Source: Monodelphis domestica
Lineage: Eukaryota > Chordata > Mammalia > Didelphimorphia > Didelphidae
Length of the DNA: 64,000 bases
Direction: 5' to 3'
NCBI RefSeq assembly: GCF_027887165.1
Contig: NC_077227.1
Coordinates: forward strand, 445,904,462 to 445,968,461
The position numbers and the translations under genes are program-made. The notes under the pieces are model-generated. The model was given only the letters and a program-made list of their open reading frames with translations, was not told the DNA's origin and searched no databases. How positions within the stretch are numbered: the first letter of the stretch is position 1; each line of letters begins with the position of its first letter. This document shows, in pieces, positions 1-10,254 of the stretch.

Positions 1-1060
1 AGAGTAGCCAAGTCTTTCATTGTTGATCACCCTTACCGCTCTGGTACACAGCGATCACCTGGTTCTTCTCACTCACTTGACATCAGTTCATATAGGCTTA
101 CCATGTTTTTCTGAAACCAATCCCCTCATTATTTCTTATAGCCCAATAGCACTTCACAATCATGACACGACTTGTTCAGTCATTTCCAAATTGATGGGCA
201 TCCCCTCAATTTCCAATTCTTTGCCACTACAAAAGGAATTGCCATAAATATTTTTGTACATATAGTTCATTTTCCTTTTTCTTTGATATTTTTGGGATAT
301 AGATCTTGTAGTAGTATTGCTAGGCAAAAAGGTATATAGAATTTTGTAGTCCTTTGGCCATCATTTTAAATTATTCTTTATCATTTATTTATTTATTTTT
401 AAGCCCTTACTTTCCATCTTGGAGTCAATACTGTGTATTGGCTCCAAGGCAGAAGAGCAGTAAGGGCTAGGCAATGGGGGTCAAGTGACTTGCCCAGGGT
501 CACACAGCTGGGAAGTGTCTGAGGTCAGATTTGAACCTAGGACCTCTCATCTCTAGGCCTGGCTCTCAATCCACTAAGCAACCCAGCTGCCCCCTAAATT
601 GTTCTTTAGAATGGTGGAACCAGTTAATTACTCCATCAGCAGTTCATTAGCATACCTATTTTTCCTCATCTCCAATATTTGTCATTTCTGTAAGGTGTGA
701 GGGGGTACCTCAAAGTTGTTTAAAGTTGCTTTTCTTTAATTAATAGTGATTCTCTAGGATTTTCCAAGTAACCCATCCTATTATCTGGAAGTAAGGGTAG
801 TTTTATCTCTTCTTTATTAATGTCTTTAATTTTGCTCTCTTGTCCTGCTAGTATCTCTAGAATTATATCAAACAACAGTGCAGAGAGTGGGTATATTTAC
901 TTTACTCCTTTATTTGTTGGGGAAGGCTCTAATATATCTCCATTATGTATGATGCTAATTTTGATTTTAGATGTGTACTTAAATTTATGTTTATTTTTTA
1001 CAATAATTGTTATTGATGTTTTCTGTTTCTTACGTTACCATAGTATCCCATGATTTCCTC
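1..1060 (-). mobile_element. Old L1 fragment, ORF2 region, antisense
   Basis: Read on the minus strand, this stretch matches L1 ORF2 in the order C-terminal domain (about 20-330), then the segment upstream of it (600-780), then part of the reverse transcriptase (about 800-1010). The wording parallels the better-preserved L1 at 2985-10108. Examples are the antisense text for a small-residue-rich C-terminus and the phrase about an interrupted list of short transcripts near 830-950. Stops and indels break every frame, so it is a dead copy. A CORE-SINE (381-594) lies inside it. The element continues off the left edge of the window. Confidence 0.8.
381..594 (-). mobile_element. Marsupial CORE-SINE (Mar1/WSINE type), minus strand
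   Basis: The minus strand reads from a GGGGCAGCTGGG head, through the MIR-like core with GTGTGACCCTGGGCAAGTCA, to a tail ending in a poly(A) that appears here as T-rich sequence at 381-400. Near-identical flanking copies, TAAATTATTCTTTA at 367-380 and TAAATTGTTCTTTA at 595-608 (13 of 14 match), are its target-site duplication. This shows insertion into the older L1 by L1-type retrotransposition. Confidence 0.9.
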
Positions 1061-2290
1061 TCCTTCTCCCTTCCTAAGAGCCATCTCATATAACAACAAA
1101 TAGTGGGGGGATTTTTTTTTAGAGGAAAAAAAAGTCAGCACAACTGATTGATACACAGAAAGAGTCCCCAAATAGGTATGATATGTAATACTTGTGGACC
1201 TCATGAAGGGGTGAGTGGGGGATCTCTTCTCATAAATCTTCAAGTCGCATTTGAGCTTTATAATTTTGTAACATTTACTTTTGATTTTTTTTATTGCTGC
1301 TGTTCTTCCATTTACATTGTTCTGTATATTGTTTTCTTGATTCTGCTTACTTCACTCATTAGTTCATATAGTTCTTTCCATACTTCTCTGTAGTCATCAA
1401 ATACATCATTTCTTACAATGCAGTAATATTCAATTACATTCAAGTATTTCAGTTTGTTTAGCCATTCCCCAATCAATGGGCATCTACTTTGTTTCCAATT
1501 TTTAGCTATCACAAAAATTGTGACTATAAATATTTTAGAGTATATGGGGTCTTTATTCTTATTGATGGATTCCTTGGGGTATAAGTCCAGTAAAGAGTTT
1601 CTCTTTCAAAGGATATGGACATTTTAATAACTTCATTTTTGAAAAACTCTTAACATCCCGTCTCAAAATTAATACTGTGTATTGGTTCCAAGGCAGAAGA
1701 GTGCTAAGGGCTAGGTAATAGGGGTTAAGTGACTTGCCCAGGGTCACACAGCTAGGAAGTATTTGAGATCAGAATTGAATCCAGGTCTTCCTGTCTCTAG
1801 GTCTTGTTCTCAATCCATTGAGCCACCTAACTGCCCCCAATAATTTCATTTCCATAATTCCAAATTGCTTTCCAAAATGTCTGTATTATTTCACAGCTCT
1901 ACCAACAATGTATTAGTGTATGCAATTTTTATGACAATAAAAAGGTCTCTCTATGCCTAAAGACTGTAAATGTCTTGGGGGGGGGTTGTCTTTTTTTTTT
2001 TTTAGCATAAATAAGCATTGTATTTTGTCAAAAGGTTTTTTTATTGTATCTATTGTGATAAATCATGTGGTCTGGAGTGTTTTTGTTTTTAATGATTAAT
2101 GATGTTGATTATTTTCCTAATGCTAAACCATCCTTGCCTCCCCAGTATAAATACAACTTGGTCATAATAAATGATTTCTTGGATGAATTGCTGCTTCTGT
2201 TTGACATGATTTTGTTTAAATTTTTTGAGTTGACATTCTTTCATGACTTTGGTCAATAGCTCTCCTGTGCCTTATCATTTCTTGATTAAG
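1061..2290 (-). mobile_element. Old L1 fragment, 3' UTR and ORF2, antisense
   Basis: On the minus strand this reads as L1 3' untranslated sequence (about 1061-1250), then the ORF2 C-terminus (1260-1530, with wording for a W-N-K-L-type C-terminal domain). After an inserted SINE it resumes as ORF2 C-terminal and reverse-transcriptase sequence (1850-2280). Only broken reading frames remain (longest about 66 codons at 1312-1512). Some internal ORF2 sequence is missing, so the copy is also deleted. Confidence 0.75.
1641..1838 (-). mobile_element. Marsupial CORE-SINE, minus strand
   Basis: A full-length CORE-SINE read on the minus strand. The conserved core containing CACACAG and TTGCCCAGGGTCAC (antisense) sits at about 1730-1752 and the head ends at the C-run near 1836. 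The target duplication is AATAACTTCATTT at 1626-1638 against AATAATTTCATTT at 1839-1851, with one mismatch. It inserted into the surrounding L1 fragment. Confidence 0.9.
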
Positions 2291-2292
2291 TT

Positions 2293-2515
2293 TGTTGGTG
2301 TTCAGTTGCTCAGGCATTTCTGACTGTTCACGGATGGAGTTTTCTTGGCAGAGATACTAGAGTGGTTTGCCAGTTCCTTCTCCAGTGGATTAGGCAAATA
2401 AAGGGTAAGTTACTTGTGTAAGATCACACAGTTAATAGTATCTGAGGATGGATTTAAACTCAGGTCTTTCTGACTCCAGGTCCAATACTTTATCCACTGA
2501 GCCGCTGGCCCTTGA
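2293..2515 (-). mobile_element. RTE-tailed SINE, minus strand
   Basis: The left end carries antisense RTE 3'-tail wording (GTTGGTGTTCAGTTGCTCAG, then the block for 'aaggaactggcaaacc'). The right part is a tRNA/MIR-like SINE body with a head near 2505-2515. The composite is the type mobilised by RTE LINEs in marsupials (RTESINE-like). It is about 15-20 percent worn, judging by reading. It separates two old L1 fragments. Confidence 0.8.
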
Positions 2516-2984
2516 CTTAAGACCATATTGTCTTATAAAAGAAATTTGGTAGGGTGCCATCTCAATTTTTGAGAATAATTTGTGTAAAACTGGTATTCAT
2601 TATTCTTTATATATTTCATGGAATTCTCTTTTTTTTTCTTTTTCTGGAGGTATATAGCATTCTTTATTATAAGTCTCAGAATTATCCTGGATATTATATA
2701 CTGAAAATATCTGTCTTCCAACAGTTGATCATCTTGCAATATTGCTGTTATTATGTACAATGTTCTCCTGGTTCTGCTTGTTTCACTATACATCAGTTTA
2801 TGTAGGTCTTTCCAGGTTTTTCTGAAATCATCCTGCTCATCATTTCTTATAGTACAATAGTATTCCATCACCATTTTATACCATAATTTGTCATCAATTA
2901 GATTGATGGACATCCCCTCAATTTCCATTCTTTGCCACCACAAAAGAGCTGCTATAAATTTTGTACAATAGCCCCCCACCTTTT
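2516..2984 (-). mobile_element. Old L1 ORF2 C-terminal fragment, antisense
   Basis: The minus strand has a 148-codon open stretch (2533-2979). Its middle resembles the L1 ORF2 C-terminus, with a W-Y-K-M-V-M-E-Y-Y run followed by an R-N-D motif, as in the younger L1 next door. It is a different, older copy. The full-length L1 at 2985-10108 abuts its left flank at 2984. The open stretch is residual and not a host gene. Confidence 0.75.
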
Positions 2985-3301
2985 ATTTTAACATTACTTT
3001 ATTTGGTCATTTTCATACATTATTCATTGGAAACAGATAATTTTCTTTTCCTCCCCCCCACTGCCCCCCCTTCCCTAGCCAACACGCGATTTGTCTGGGT
3101 ATCACATGTGTCCTTGCTCTGAACCCATTTCCTTGTTGTTTGTATTTACATTAGGGCACTCATTTAGTGTCTCTCCTCGATCATGTCCCCTCAACCTCTG
3201 TAGTCAGGCAGTTGCTTTTCTGCTGTGTTTTTACTCCCTCAGTTTGTCCTCTGCTTGAGGATAGTTTTGTTTTGTTTTTCTCGTAGATCTCTGCAGGTTG
3301 T
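2985..3301 (-). other. L1 3' UTR and polyadenylation region
   Basis: On the L1 sense strand, this follows the ORF2 stop and contains the block AACTGCCTGACTACAGAGG, then a G-run (antisense C-run at 3051-3070) and a terminal AATAAAG polyadenylation signal (antisense at about 2998-3003). The G-rich tract is typical of L1 3' UTRs. No gene lies here. Confidence 0.75.
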
Positions 3302-6300
3302 TCAGGGACATTGTAAAGCCATTACTGGAGAAGCCCATTCCGTTCTCTTGTACCACAATGTGTCAGTCTCTGTGTACAATGTTCTGGTTCTGCTCCTCTC
3401 ACTCTGCATCACTTCCTGGAGGTTGTTCCAGTCTCCATGGAATTCCTCCACTTTATTATTCCTTTTAGCAAAATAGTATTCCATCACCAACATATACCAC
3501 AATTTGTTCAGCCATTCTCCAATTGAAGGGCATCCCCTCATTTTCCAATTTTTGGCTACCACAAAGAGCGCAGCTATGAATGTTCTTGCACAAGTCTTTT
3601 TCCTTATTATCTCTTTGAGGTACAAACCCAGCAGTGCTATGGCTGGATCAAAGGGCAGACATTCTTTTATCGCCCTTTGGGCATAGTTCCAAATTGCCCT
3701 CCAGAATGGTTGGATCAATTCACAACTCCACCAGCAATGCATTAATGTCCCTACTTTGCCACATCCCCTCCAGCATTCATTACTTTCCTTTGCTGTCATG
3801 TTGAACAATCTCCTAGGTGTGAGGTGATACCTCAAAGTTGTTTTGATTTGCATCTCTCTGATTATAAGAGATCTAGAACACTTTTTCATGTGCTTATTAA
3901 TAGTCTTGATTTCTTTAACTGAAAATTGCCTATTCATGTCCCTTGCCCATTTTTCAATTGGAGAATGGCTTGATTTTTTGTACAACTGGTTTAGCTCTTT
4001 ATAGATTTGAGTAATTAGACCTTTGTCAGAGGTTTTGTTATGAAGATTGTTTCCCAATTTGTTGCTTTCCTTCTAATTTTAGTTGCATTGGTTTTGTTTG
4101 TACAAAAACGTTTTAATTTGATGTAGTCAAAATTATTTATTTTGCATTTTGTGGCTCTTTCTAAGTCTTGCTTGGTTTTAAAATCTTTCTCTTCCCATAG
4201 TTCTGACATGTATACTATTCTGTGTTCACCTAATTTACTTATAGTTTCCTTCTTTATATTCAAGTCATTCATCCATTCTGAGTTTATCTTGGTGTAGGGT
4301 GTGAGGTGTTGATCCAAATCTAATCTCTCCCACACTGTCTTCCAATTTTCCCGGCAGTTTTTATCAAATACTAAATTTTTGTCCCAAAAGCTGGAGTCTT
4401 TGGGTTTGTCAAAGACTGTCTTACTGAGGTCATTTACCCCAAGTCTATTCCACTGATCCTCCTTTCTGTCTCTTAGCCAGTACCAAATTGTTTTCATGAC
4501 CACTGCTTTGTAATATAGTTTGAGATCTGGGACTGCAAGGCCACCTTCCTTTGTATTTTTTTTCATTATTTCCCTGGATATCCTTGATCCTTTATTCTTC
4601 CAAATGAACTATGTTATGGTTTTCTCTAATTCAATAAAATAGTTTTTTGGTAGTTCAATGGGTATGGCACTAAATAGATAGATAAGTTTGGGTAGGATGG
4701 TCATTTTTATTATGTTAGCTCGTCCCACCCATGAGCAATCAATGTTTTTCCAATTGTTTAGATCTTGTTTTAATTGTGTGGAGAGTGTTTTGTAGTTGTG
4801 TTCATATAGTTCCTGTGTTTGTCTCAGCAGATTGATTCCTAAGTATTTTATATTGTCTCGGGTGACTTTAAATGGAATTTCTCTTTCTAATTCTTGCTAC
4901 TGAACTGGGTTGGAGATATATAGAAATGCTGATGACTTATGTGGGTTTATTTTGTATCCTGTAACTTTGCTAAAGTTGTTGATTATTTCGATTAGCTTTT
5001 TGGTTGATTCCCTGGAATTCTTTAAGTAAATCATCATATCATCCGCAAAGAGTGACAGCTTGGTCTCCTCACTGCCAATTTTAATACCTTCAATTTCTTT
5101 TTCTTCTCTAATTGTTACTGCTAGTGTTTCTAGTACAATATTAAATAATAAAGGTGATAATGGGCATCCTTGTTTGACTCCTGATCTTATTGGGAAGGCT
5201 TTGAGTTTTTCCCATTGCAGATGATGTTTGCTGATGGTTTTAGGTATATACTGTTTATTATTTTTAGGAAAGGCCCTTCTATTCCTATACTTTCTAGTGT
5301 TTTCAATAGGTATGGGTGTTGTATTTTGTCAAAGGCTTTTTCTGCATCTATTGAAGTAATCATGTGATTTTTGTCGGTTTGCTTGTTTGTATGATCAATT
5401 ATGTGGATGGTTTTCCTAATATTGAACCATCCTTGTATTCCTGGAATGAATCCTACTTGATCGTAGTGGATAACCCTTGTGATGACTTGCTGGAGTCTTT
5501 TTGCTAGTATCCTATTTTAAGATTTTTGCATCTATATTCATTAGGGAGATTGGCCTATTGTTTTCTTTCTCTGTTTTTAACCTGCCTGGCTTTGGGATCA
5601 GTACCATGTTTGTGTCGTGAAAAGAATTTGGTAGAACCCCTTCTTGGCTTATTCTGTCAAATAGTTTGTATAGTATTGGGGTTAGCTGTTCTTTGAATGT
5701 TTGATAGAATTCATTTGTGAATCCATCTGGACCTGGGGATTTTTTCTTAGGGAGTTCTTTGATGGATTGTTCAATTTCTTTTTCTGATATGGGGTTGTTT
5801 AGGTAATTTATTTCTTCTTCTTTTAGTCTAGGCAATTTATATTTTTGTAAGTATTCATCCATATCACTTAGATTGCCATATTTTTTGCCATATAATTGGA
5901 CATAGTAGTTTTTAATGATTGCCTTGATTTCCTCTTCATTAGAGGTGAGGTCTCCCTTTTCATCTTGGATACTGTCCGTTTGTTTTTTTTCTTTCCTTTT
6001 TTTAATTAAACTGACTAGTACTTTGTCAATTTTATTTGTTTTTTCAAAGTACCAGCTTCTAGTCTTATTTATTAAGTCAATAGTTTTTTGACTTTCAATT
6101 TTATTAATTTCTCCTTTGATTTTTAGGGTCTCTAATTTAGTCTTCATCTGAGGGTTTTTAATTTGTTCACTTTCTAGTTTTTTAATTTGCATGCCCAATT
6201 CATTGACCTTTGCCCTTCTTAATTTGTTTATATATGAACTCAAGGATATAAATTCCCCCCTGAGTACTGCTTTGGCTGCATCCCATAGGTTTTGAAAGGA

Positions 6301-7182
6301 TATATCACCATTGCTATTTTCTTCAATGAAGTTATTAATTGTTTCTACAATTTGTTCTTTAACTAACTGGTTTTGGAGAATCATATTGTTTAATTTCCAA
6401 TTAATTTTTGATTTATCTATCCATGTACCCTTACTAGTTATTATTTTTATTGCCCTGTGGTCTGAGAAGGTTGCATTTATTATTTCTGCCCTTTTGCACT
6501 TGTTTGCAATGATTTTGTGCCCTAGTACATGGTCAATTTTTGTGAATGTACCATGTACTGCTGAAAAGAAGGTATATTCCTTTTTGTCCCTATTTATTTT
6601 TCTCCATATGTCTACTAACTCTAATTTTTCTAAGATTTCAGTTGCTTCTCTCACCTCTTTCTTATTTATTTTTTGATTTGATTTATCTAGTTCAGATAGG
6701 GGAAGGTTCATATCTCCCACTAGTATAGTTTTTCTATCTATTTCATCCTTGAGGTCCTCTAGTTTCTCCTTTAAAAATTTGGATGCTCTGCCATTTGGTG
6801 CATACATATTGAGTACAGATATTTCCTCGTTGTCTATACTGCCTTTTATCAGGATGTAATTACCTTCCCTATCTCTTTTAACTAAATTTATATTTAGTTT
6901 GGCTTTGTCCGATATCATGATTGCTACTCCTGCCTTCTTTTTATCATTTGATGGCCAGTAGGTTTGGCTCCATCCTCTTACTTTCACCCTATGCGTATCT
7001 ACCTTCCTCATGTGTGTTTCTTGCAGACAGCATATGGTAGGGTTTTGGATTCTAATCCACTCTGCTATTTGCTTGCGTTTTATGGGTGAGTTCATTCCCT
7101 TCACATTCAGAGTTGTGATTACTAGCTGTGTATTTCCCAGCATTTTGATTTCTACTCCTGGTCCTGCCTTTTCTTCTTTCAC
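3302..7182 (-). pseudogene. L1 ORF2 (endonuclease / reverse transcriptase), disrupted
   Basis: ORF2 encodes the L1 endonuclease and reverse transcriptase used for target-primed reverse transcription in the nucleus. The first 556 codons (7182 to 5512) are open and hold the APE-like endonuclease: TTLNVKG near the start, LQETH, a GDMN motif in the position of the usual GDFN, IDHVLG, and SDH near the domain end. The frame then breaks at about 5513-5520 (one extra A, which creates a stop) and again at about 5210 (one A missing). Stops occur at 4897-4899 and 4609-4611, and another frameshift lies at about 4015-4057. The FADD catalytic motif of the reverse transcriptase is still present at 5038-5049. 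The C-terminal C-x3-C-H-C zinc-binding-like cluster is at 3722-3775. With at least three indels and two stops this copy cannot make a working enzyme. Confidence 0.92.
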
Positions 7183-7888
7183 AATTTCCTTCTATACCAA
7201 TGTTTGTTTATAGTTAGCACCCCCCCCAATTCCCTCCCTTATTTTACTTCCCTTTCTACCCCCCTCCCTTCTTATTCCCTCCCTTATTTTCCCCTGTAGT
7301 CTTTTTAAAATTTCCCCCCCACCCTCTCCCTCCCTTGTACTGCTTCCCTCCCAACCAGTCCGTTTTTTACCCTTCTCCTCCCCTATAGGGCGCAAATCTA
7401 TTCCCTTCCCTAATGGATTGGGTTGTTCTTCCCTCTTTGGGTCAGTTTCAAATTACGTAAGAGTTGAGTATTTCCTGTCTCCAACCTCTTTACCCTTCCA
7501 GTGTATCGATGTCCTCTCCCCTCCCGCCATTAGATTCTTTGTGACATATAAATTTACCCCCATTTGTTTCTTTTCCCATTTCTTTTAGTCATAACCTCTT
7601 TTCTTTTTTAGCTCTAGTCATGTATATATATATATATATACATACATACACATGTATATGTATTTATGTATACATATATCTATATACCTATTTATGTCTT
7701 GTCCTTTCATCCTATACAGTTTGTCACTGTTCTCTCTGAGTGTAATTCTTCTAGCTGCTCGGGTGATAGCAACAGTTTTTAAGAGTTACCAAAGACCTCT
7801 TTTCTTATAGGGATACATATCATTTTAACTTATTGAGTCTCTTATAAAATTTTTGTTGTTGTTTTGTTTGTTTTTTTTCCCCTCTTTT
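7183..7888 (-). other. L1 inter-ORF spacer
   Basis: The 706 bp between the ORF1 stop and the ORF2 start is far longer than the roughly 60-nt spacer of human L1. It holds a strongly pyrimidine-rich tract on the plus strand (7205-7400; G-rich on the L1 sense strand), a TA/CATA microsatellite (7621-7680) and otherwise non-repetitive sequence. A 67-codon open frame at 7192-7395 arises from the purine-rich tract and is not credible as a gene. Confidence 0.75.
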
Positions 7889-8992
7889 TTAATTACCTTT
7901 TGATGATTCTCTTGAGTTCTGTGGTTGGACATCAAATTTTCTGTTCAGGTCTGGTCTTTTATTTATGAATGCTTGGAACTCTTCTGTTGTGTTGAATGAC
8001 CATACTTTCCCCTGTAAGAATATAGTCAGTTTTGATGGGTATTTTATTCTTGGTTGTAGACCTACTTCCCTTGCTTTCCGGAGTATCGTATTCCATGCCT
8101 TTTGGTCCTTCAGTGTGGATGCAGCCAGATCCTGTGTTAACCTCACCGTGTTTCCATGGTATCTGAATGGCTTCTTCTTGGCAGCTTGTAATATCTTTTC
8201 TTTCATCTGATTGTTTTTGAATTTGGCTATAACATTTCTTGGTGTTGTTAGTTGGGGATTAAATACAGGGGGTGATCTGTGGATTCTTTCAATCTCCACT
8301 TTCCCCTCTTGTTCTAGGATCTCAGGACAGTTTTCCTGGATAATTTCCTCTAGTATTATGTCCAGGCTTTTTCTTTTGTCGTTGTGTTCTGGTAGTCCAA
8401 TTATTCTTAAATTGTCTCTTCTTGAACGATTTTCTAAATCGTCTGTTTTGTGAATGATATGCTTCACATTTTCCTCAATTTTTTCATTCTTTTTGTTTTG
8501 TTTTATAGTGTCTTGCTGCCTTGTGAGGTCACTTGATTCTGGTTGTTGTATTCTGGTTCTTAAAGATTGGATTTCATCTCTGGCTTTTTGGTCGTCTTTT
8601 TCCTTCTGGTCTGATTTTCTTTGAAGATTGTCTTTCATCCTCTTTACCTCATCTTTCATCTCCTTTGTCTCATTTTCCAGCTGGTTGATTTTGGCTTTCA
8701 AGACACTATTTTCTTGTTTTAGTTCAAGTGCCTCTGTTTCCAGATGACTTATCTTAATTTTTAAGTTCTTTTCCCAATTGTCTTCAGCCTCTCTTAGTTG
8801 TGTTTTGAGTTCTTCCACAGCCTGTATCCAATTCGCTGGGATTTCTGGTTTATCGTTTGCTGATCTCTCCCCCTCTGTTCCATTTGCTGAGTAGTAGCTG
8901 TCTATTGTAGTTTCTTTCTTCTTTTTCTGTTGTTTGCTCAAATTCACCCCTTCTTTATTCCCCATATTTGTCTGTGCTCTTGTTCCTCTCAT
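7889..8992 (-). CDS. L1 ORF1 protein (RNA-binding chaperone), intact
   Basis: An uninterrupted 367-residue frame. L1 ORF1 protein forms trimers that coat L1 RNA in cytoplasmic particles and act as a nucleic-acid chaperone. Residues 1-55 form a variable, lysine- and asparagine-rich head. About 56-180 form a long heptad-rich, E/K-rich coiled coil (for example LENETKEMKDEVKRMK). From about 185 comes the hallmark LENRSRRDNLRIIGLPE that opens the RRM domain, then ERIHR and RNVIAKFKN. The C-terminal domain follows, with KKPFRYHGNTVRLTQDL and a hydrophobic end (KLTIFLQGKVWSF). Length and domain order fit a complete ORF1p. The start is the first ATG of the open frame. It is intact although its partner ORF2 is broken. 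This is a transposon gene, not a host gene. Confidence 0.93.
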   Translation of the reverse strand: MRGTRAQTNMGNKEGVNLSKQQKKKKETTIDSYYSANGTEGERSANDKPEIPANWIQAVEELKTQLREAEDNWEKNLKIKISHLETEALELKQENSVLKAKINQLENETKEMKDEVKRMKDNLQRKSDQKEKDDQKARDEIQSLRTRIQQPESSDLTRQQDTIKQNKKNEKIEENVKHIIHKTDDLENRSRRDNLRIIGLPEHNDKRKSLDIILEEIIQENCPEILEQEGKVEIERIHRSPPVFNPQLTTPRNVIAKFKNNQMKEKILQAAKKKPFRYHGNTVRLTQDLAASTLKDQKAWNTILRKAREVGLQPRIKYPSKLTIFLQGKVWSFNTTEEFQAFINKRPDLNRKFDVQPQNSRESSKGN

Positions 8993-10108
8993 TTTCTTTG
9001 TTTTTTGGGGACTTCTATCAGTCTCCTCTCTTGGAGCTTTAACAGAAGATCTCTTGGTGTAGTCTCTGGGGGAGGGTTGTTGGGGGTTTGAGCTTCCCTG
9101 TCCTCTGGAGGCTTTTGATTGGCTTAAAGTCCAGCAGTCAATGAGGATGGGTGGGGAGCCTGGGCTTCCTTGTGTTCTGGAGATTTTTGATGGGATTAGA
9201 TTCAGCTGGTTCTTTCAAAAGACTGCTTTCTAAAGGGGGAGGGGTCGTGGCCTCCCTGGACTCTGAGGGCTTCTGATGGGATTAGGTTCAGTTTGTTTGT
9301 ACTGAATGAGCCCTAAAGCAAAAAACCTCCTCCTTCCCAATCTGTGTTGAATGCCCAGAGACTGGCCCAGGTTGCTTTCAAGGCAAGTCCTTCCCTGGCC
9401 CTGTTTCTGTTCTTTCAGAAGCTCTGAGGGCTCCTGATGGGATTAGGTTCAGCTGGTGTCGGCCAAATGATCCCCGAGCCAAAAAAAAAAAAAGAAAAAA
9501 AACCAACCTCCTCCTCCATGATCTGTGTTGAATGCCCAGAGACTGGCCCAGGTTACTTTCAAGGTAAGCTCTTCGGAGCAACCCCTTTGCCGGCCCTAAG
9601 GTCTCTCTTCTTTCAGTAGCTCTGAGGGCTCCTGATGGGATTGGGTTCAGCTGGTGCCCTAAAGCTAGGACTTCCCTTGAGACTCAGTTGGAAGGACCCA
9701 GCCAGGGGGCTACAGGCTTCCCCCTTCTCTCTATGTTTCCCTGCCGTCTGTGTTGGGCGTCCTGGAGACTGGCTCAGGTTGCTTTCAAGGTGAGTCCTTC
9801 AAAATAGCCAGCCCTGGGGCCCTTTTGCCGACCCTGAAATTCCCGCTGCTGCCATGTGCTCAGCACTCTGGGTTGGGAGGGATGGGTCCTGGCACCTTCC
9901 TTCTGCCTGCCCCTTAGATCCGAGTGATCTAGGGTTTTGGCTTTTGGGGAGCTGTACCTTTTGATCCAGGTCTGGGAGGAGGGTTCCCCAGGTCTGTCCT
10001 GTTGTTCAGCTTGAATTTCAGTGTCCTAGGAGCTCTCAGTTTGGGATCGTTAAGGAAGGGTTTCTGAGGTCTGAACTTTCACAGCTTCTAAGCCTCCATC
10101 TTGACCGG
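8993..10108 (-). promoter_or_regulatory. L1 5' UTR with tandem repeat units (internal promoter region)
   Basis: This 1.1-kb GC-richer segment lies upstream of ORF1 and starts with the L1 5' terminus at the right edge. Read on the plus strand it contains repeated blocks: CTGATGGGATTAGGTTCAG-type motifs near 9185, 9275, 9435 and 9633, and TGTGTTGAATGCCCAGAGAC-type motifs near 9343, 9525 and 9748. The spacing of about 160-205 bp indicates imperfect tandem units. In mouse L1, tandem 5' monomers carry promoter activity. That role here is inferred from position only. Confidence 0.75.
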
Positions 10109-10254
10109 AAGTCTATGCCACTATTGGAATTCTCTTTTTTATTTTGTATTTCCTTTGTCACTAGTTCTACTTCCTTTTTTACAACTGGATTTTTAATAGA
10201 TTTTTATTTGGCCTTCTCTAAGTTTGAGTACTTTATGTTTTTGAAAAGATTCCT
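10109..10254. other. Unassigned A/T-rich stretch beside the L1 5' end
   Basis: A short T-rich stretch that may be a worn antisense L1 remnant, since it shares loose wording with L1 ORF2. It may have been displaced by insertion of the full-length L1. No gene or signal was found. Confidence 0.35.

Larger units (their letters stand above)
2985..10108 (-). mobile_element. Near full-length L1 retrotransposon, minus strand
   Basis: About 7.1 kb long and read right to left: 5' UTR (8993-10108, beginning with the typical GGTCAAGATGGAGGC start at the right end), ORF1 (7889-8992, intact), inter-ORF spacer (7183-7888), ORF2 (3302-7182, broken) and 3' UTR (about 2985-3301) ending with an AATAAA signal (antisense near 2998-3003) and a short A-rich tail. 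Its low wear compared with other L1s in the window marks it as the youngest large element here. A clear target-site duplication was not found at its two ends. It is not mobile by itself because ORF2 is disrupted, but its transcript could still supply ORF1 protein if expressed. Confidence 0.93.

Noticed and set aside
7192..7395. Possible small ORF between L1 ORF1 and ORF2
   Set aside because: Derived from the purine-rich tract (G, R, E, K codons only); no family evidence.
2985..10108. Target-site duplication of the full-length L1
   Set aside because: I compared the flanks near 2970-2984 and 10109-10125 and found no convincing match, so none is reported.
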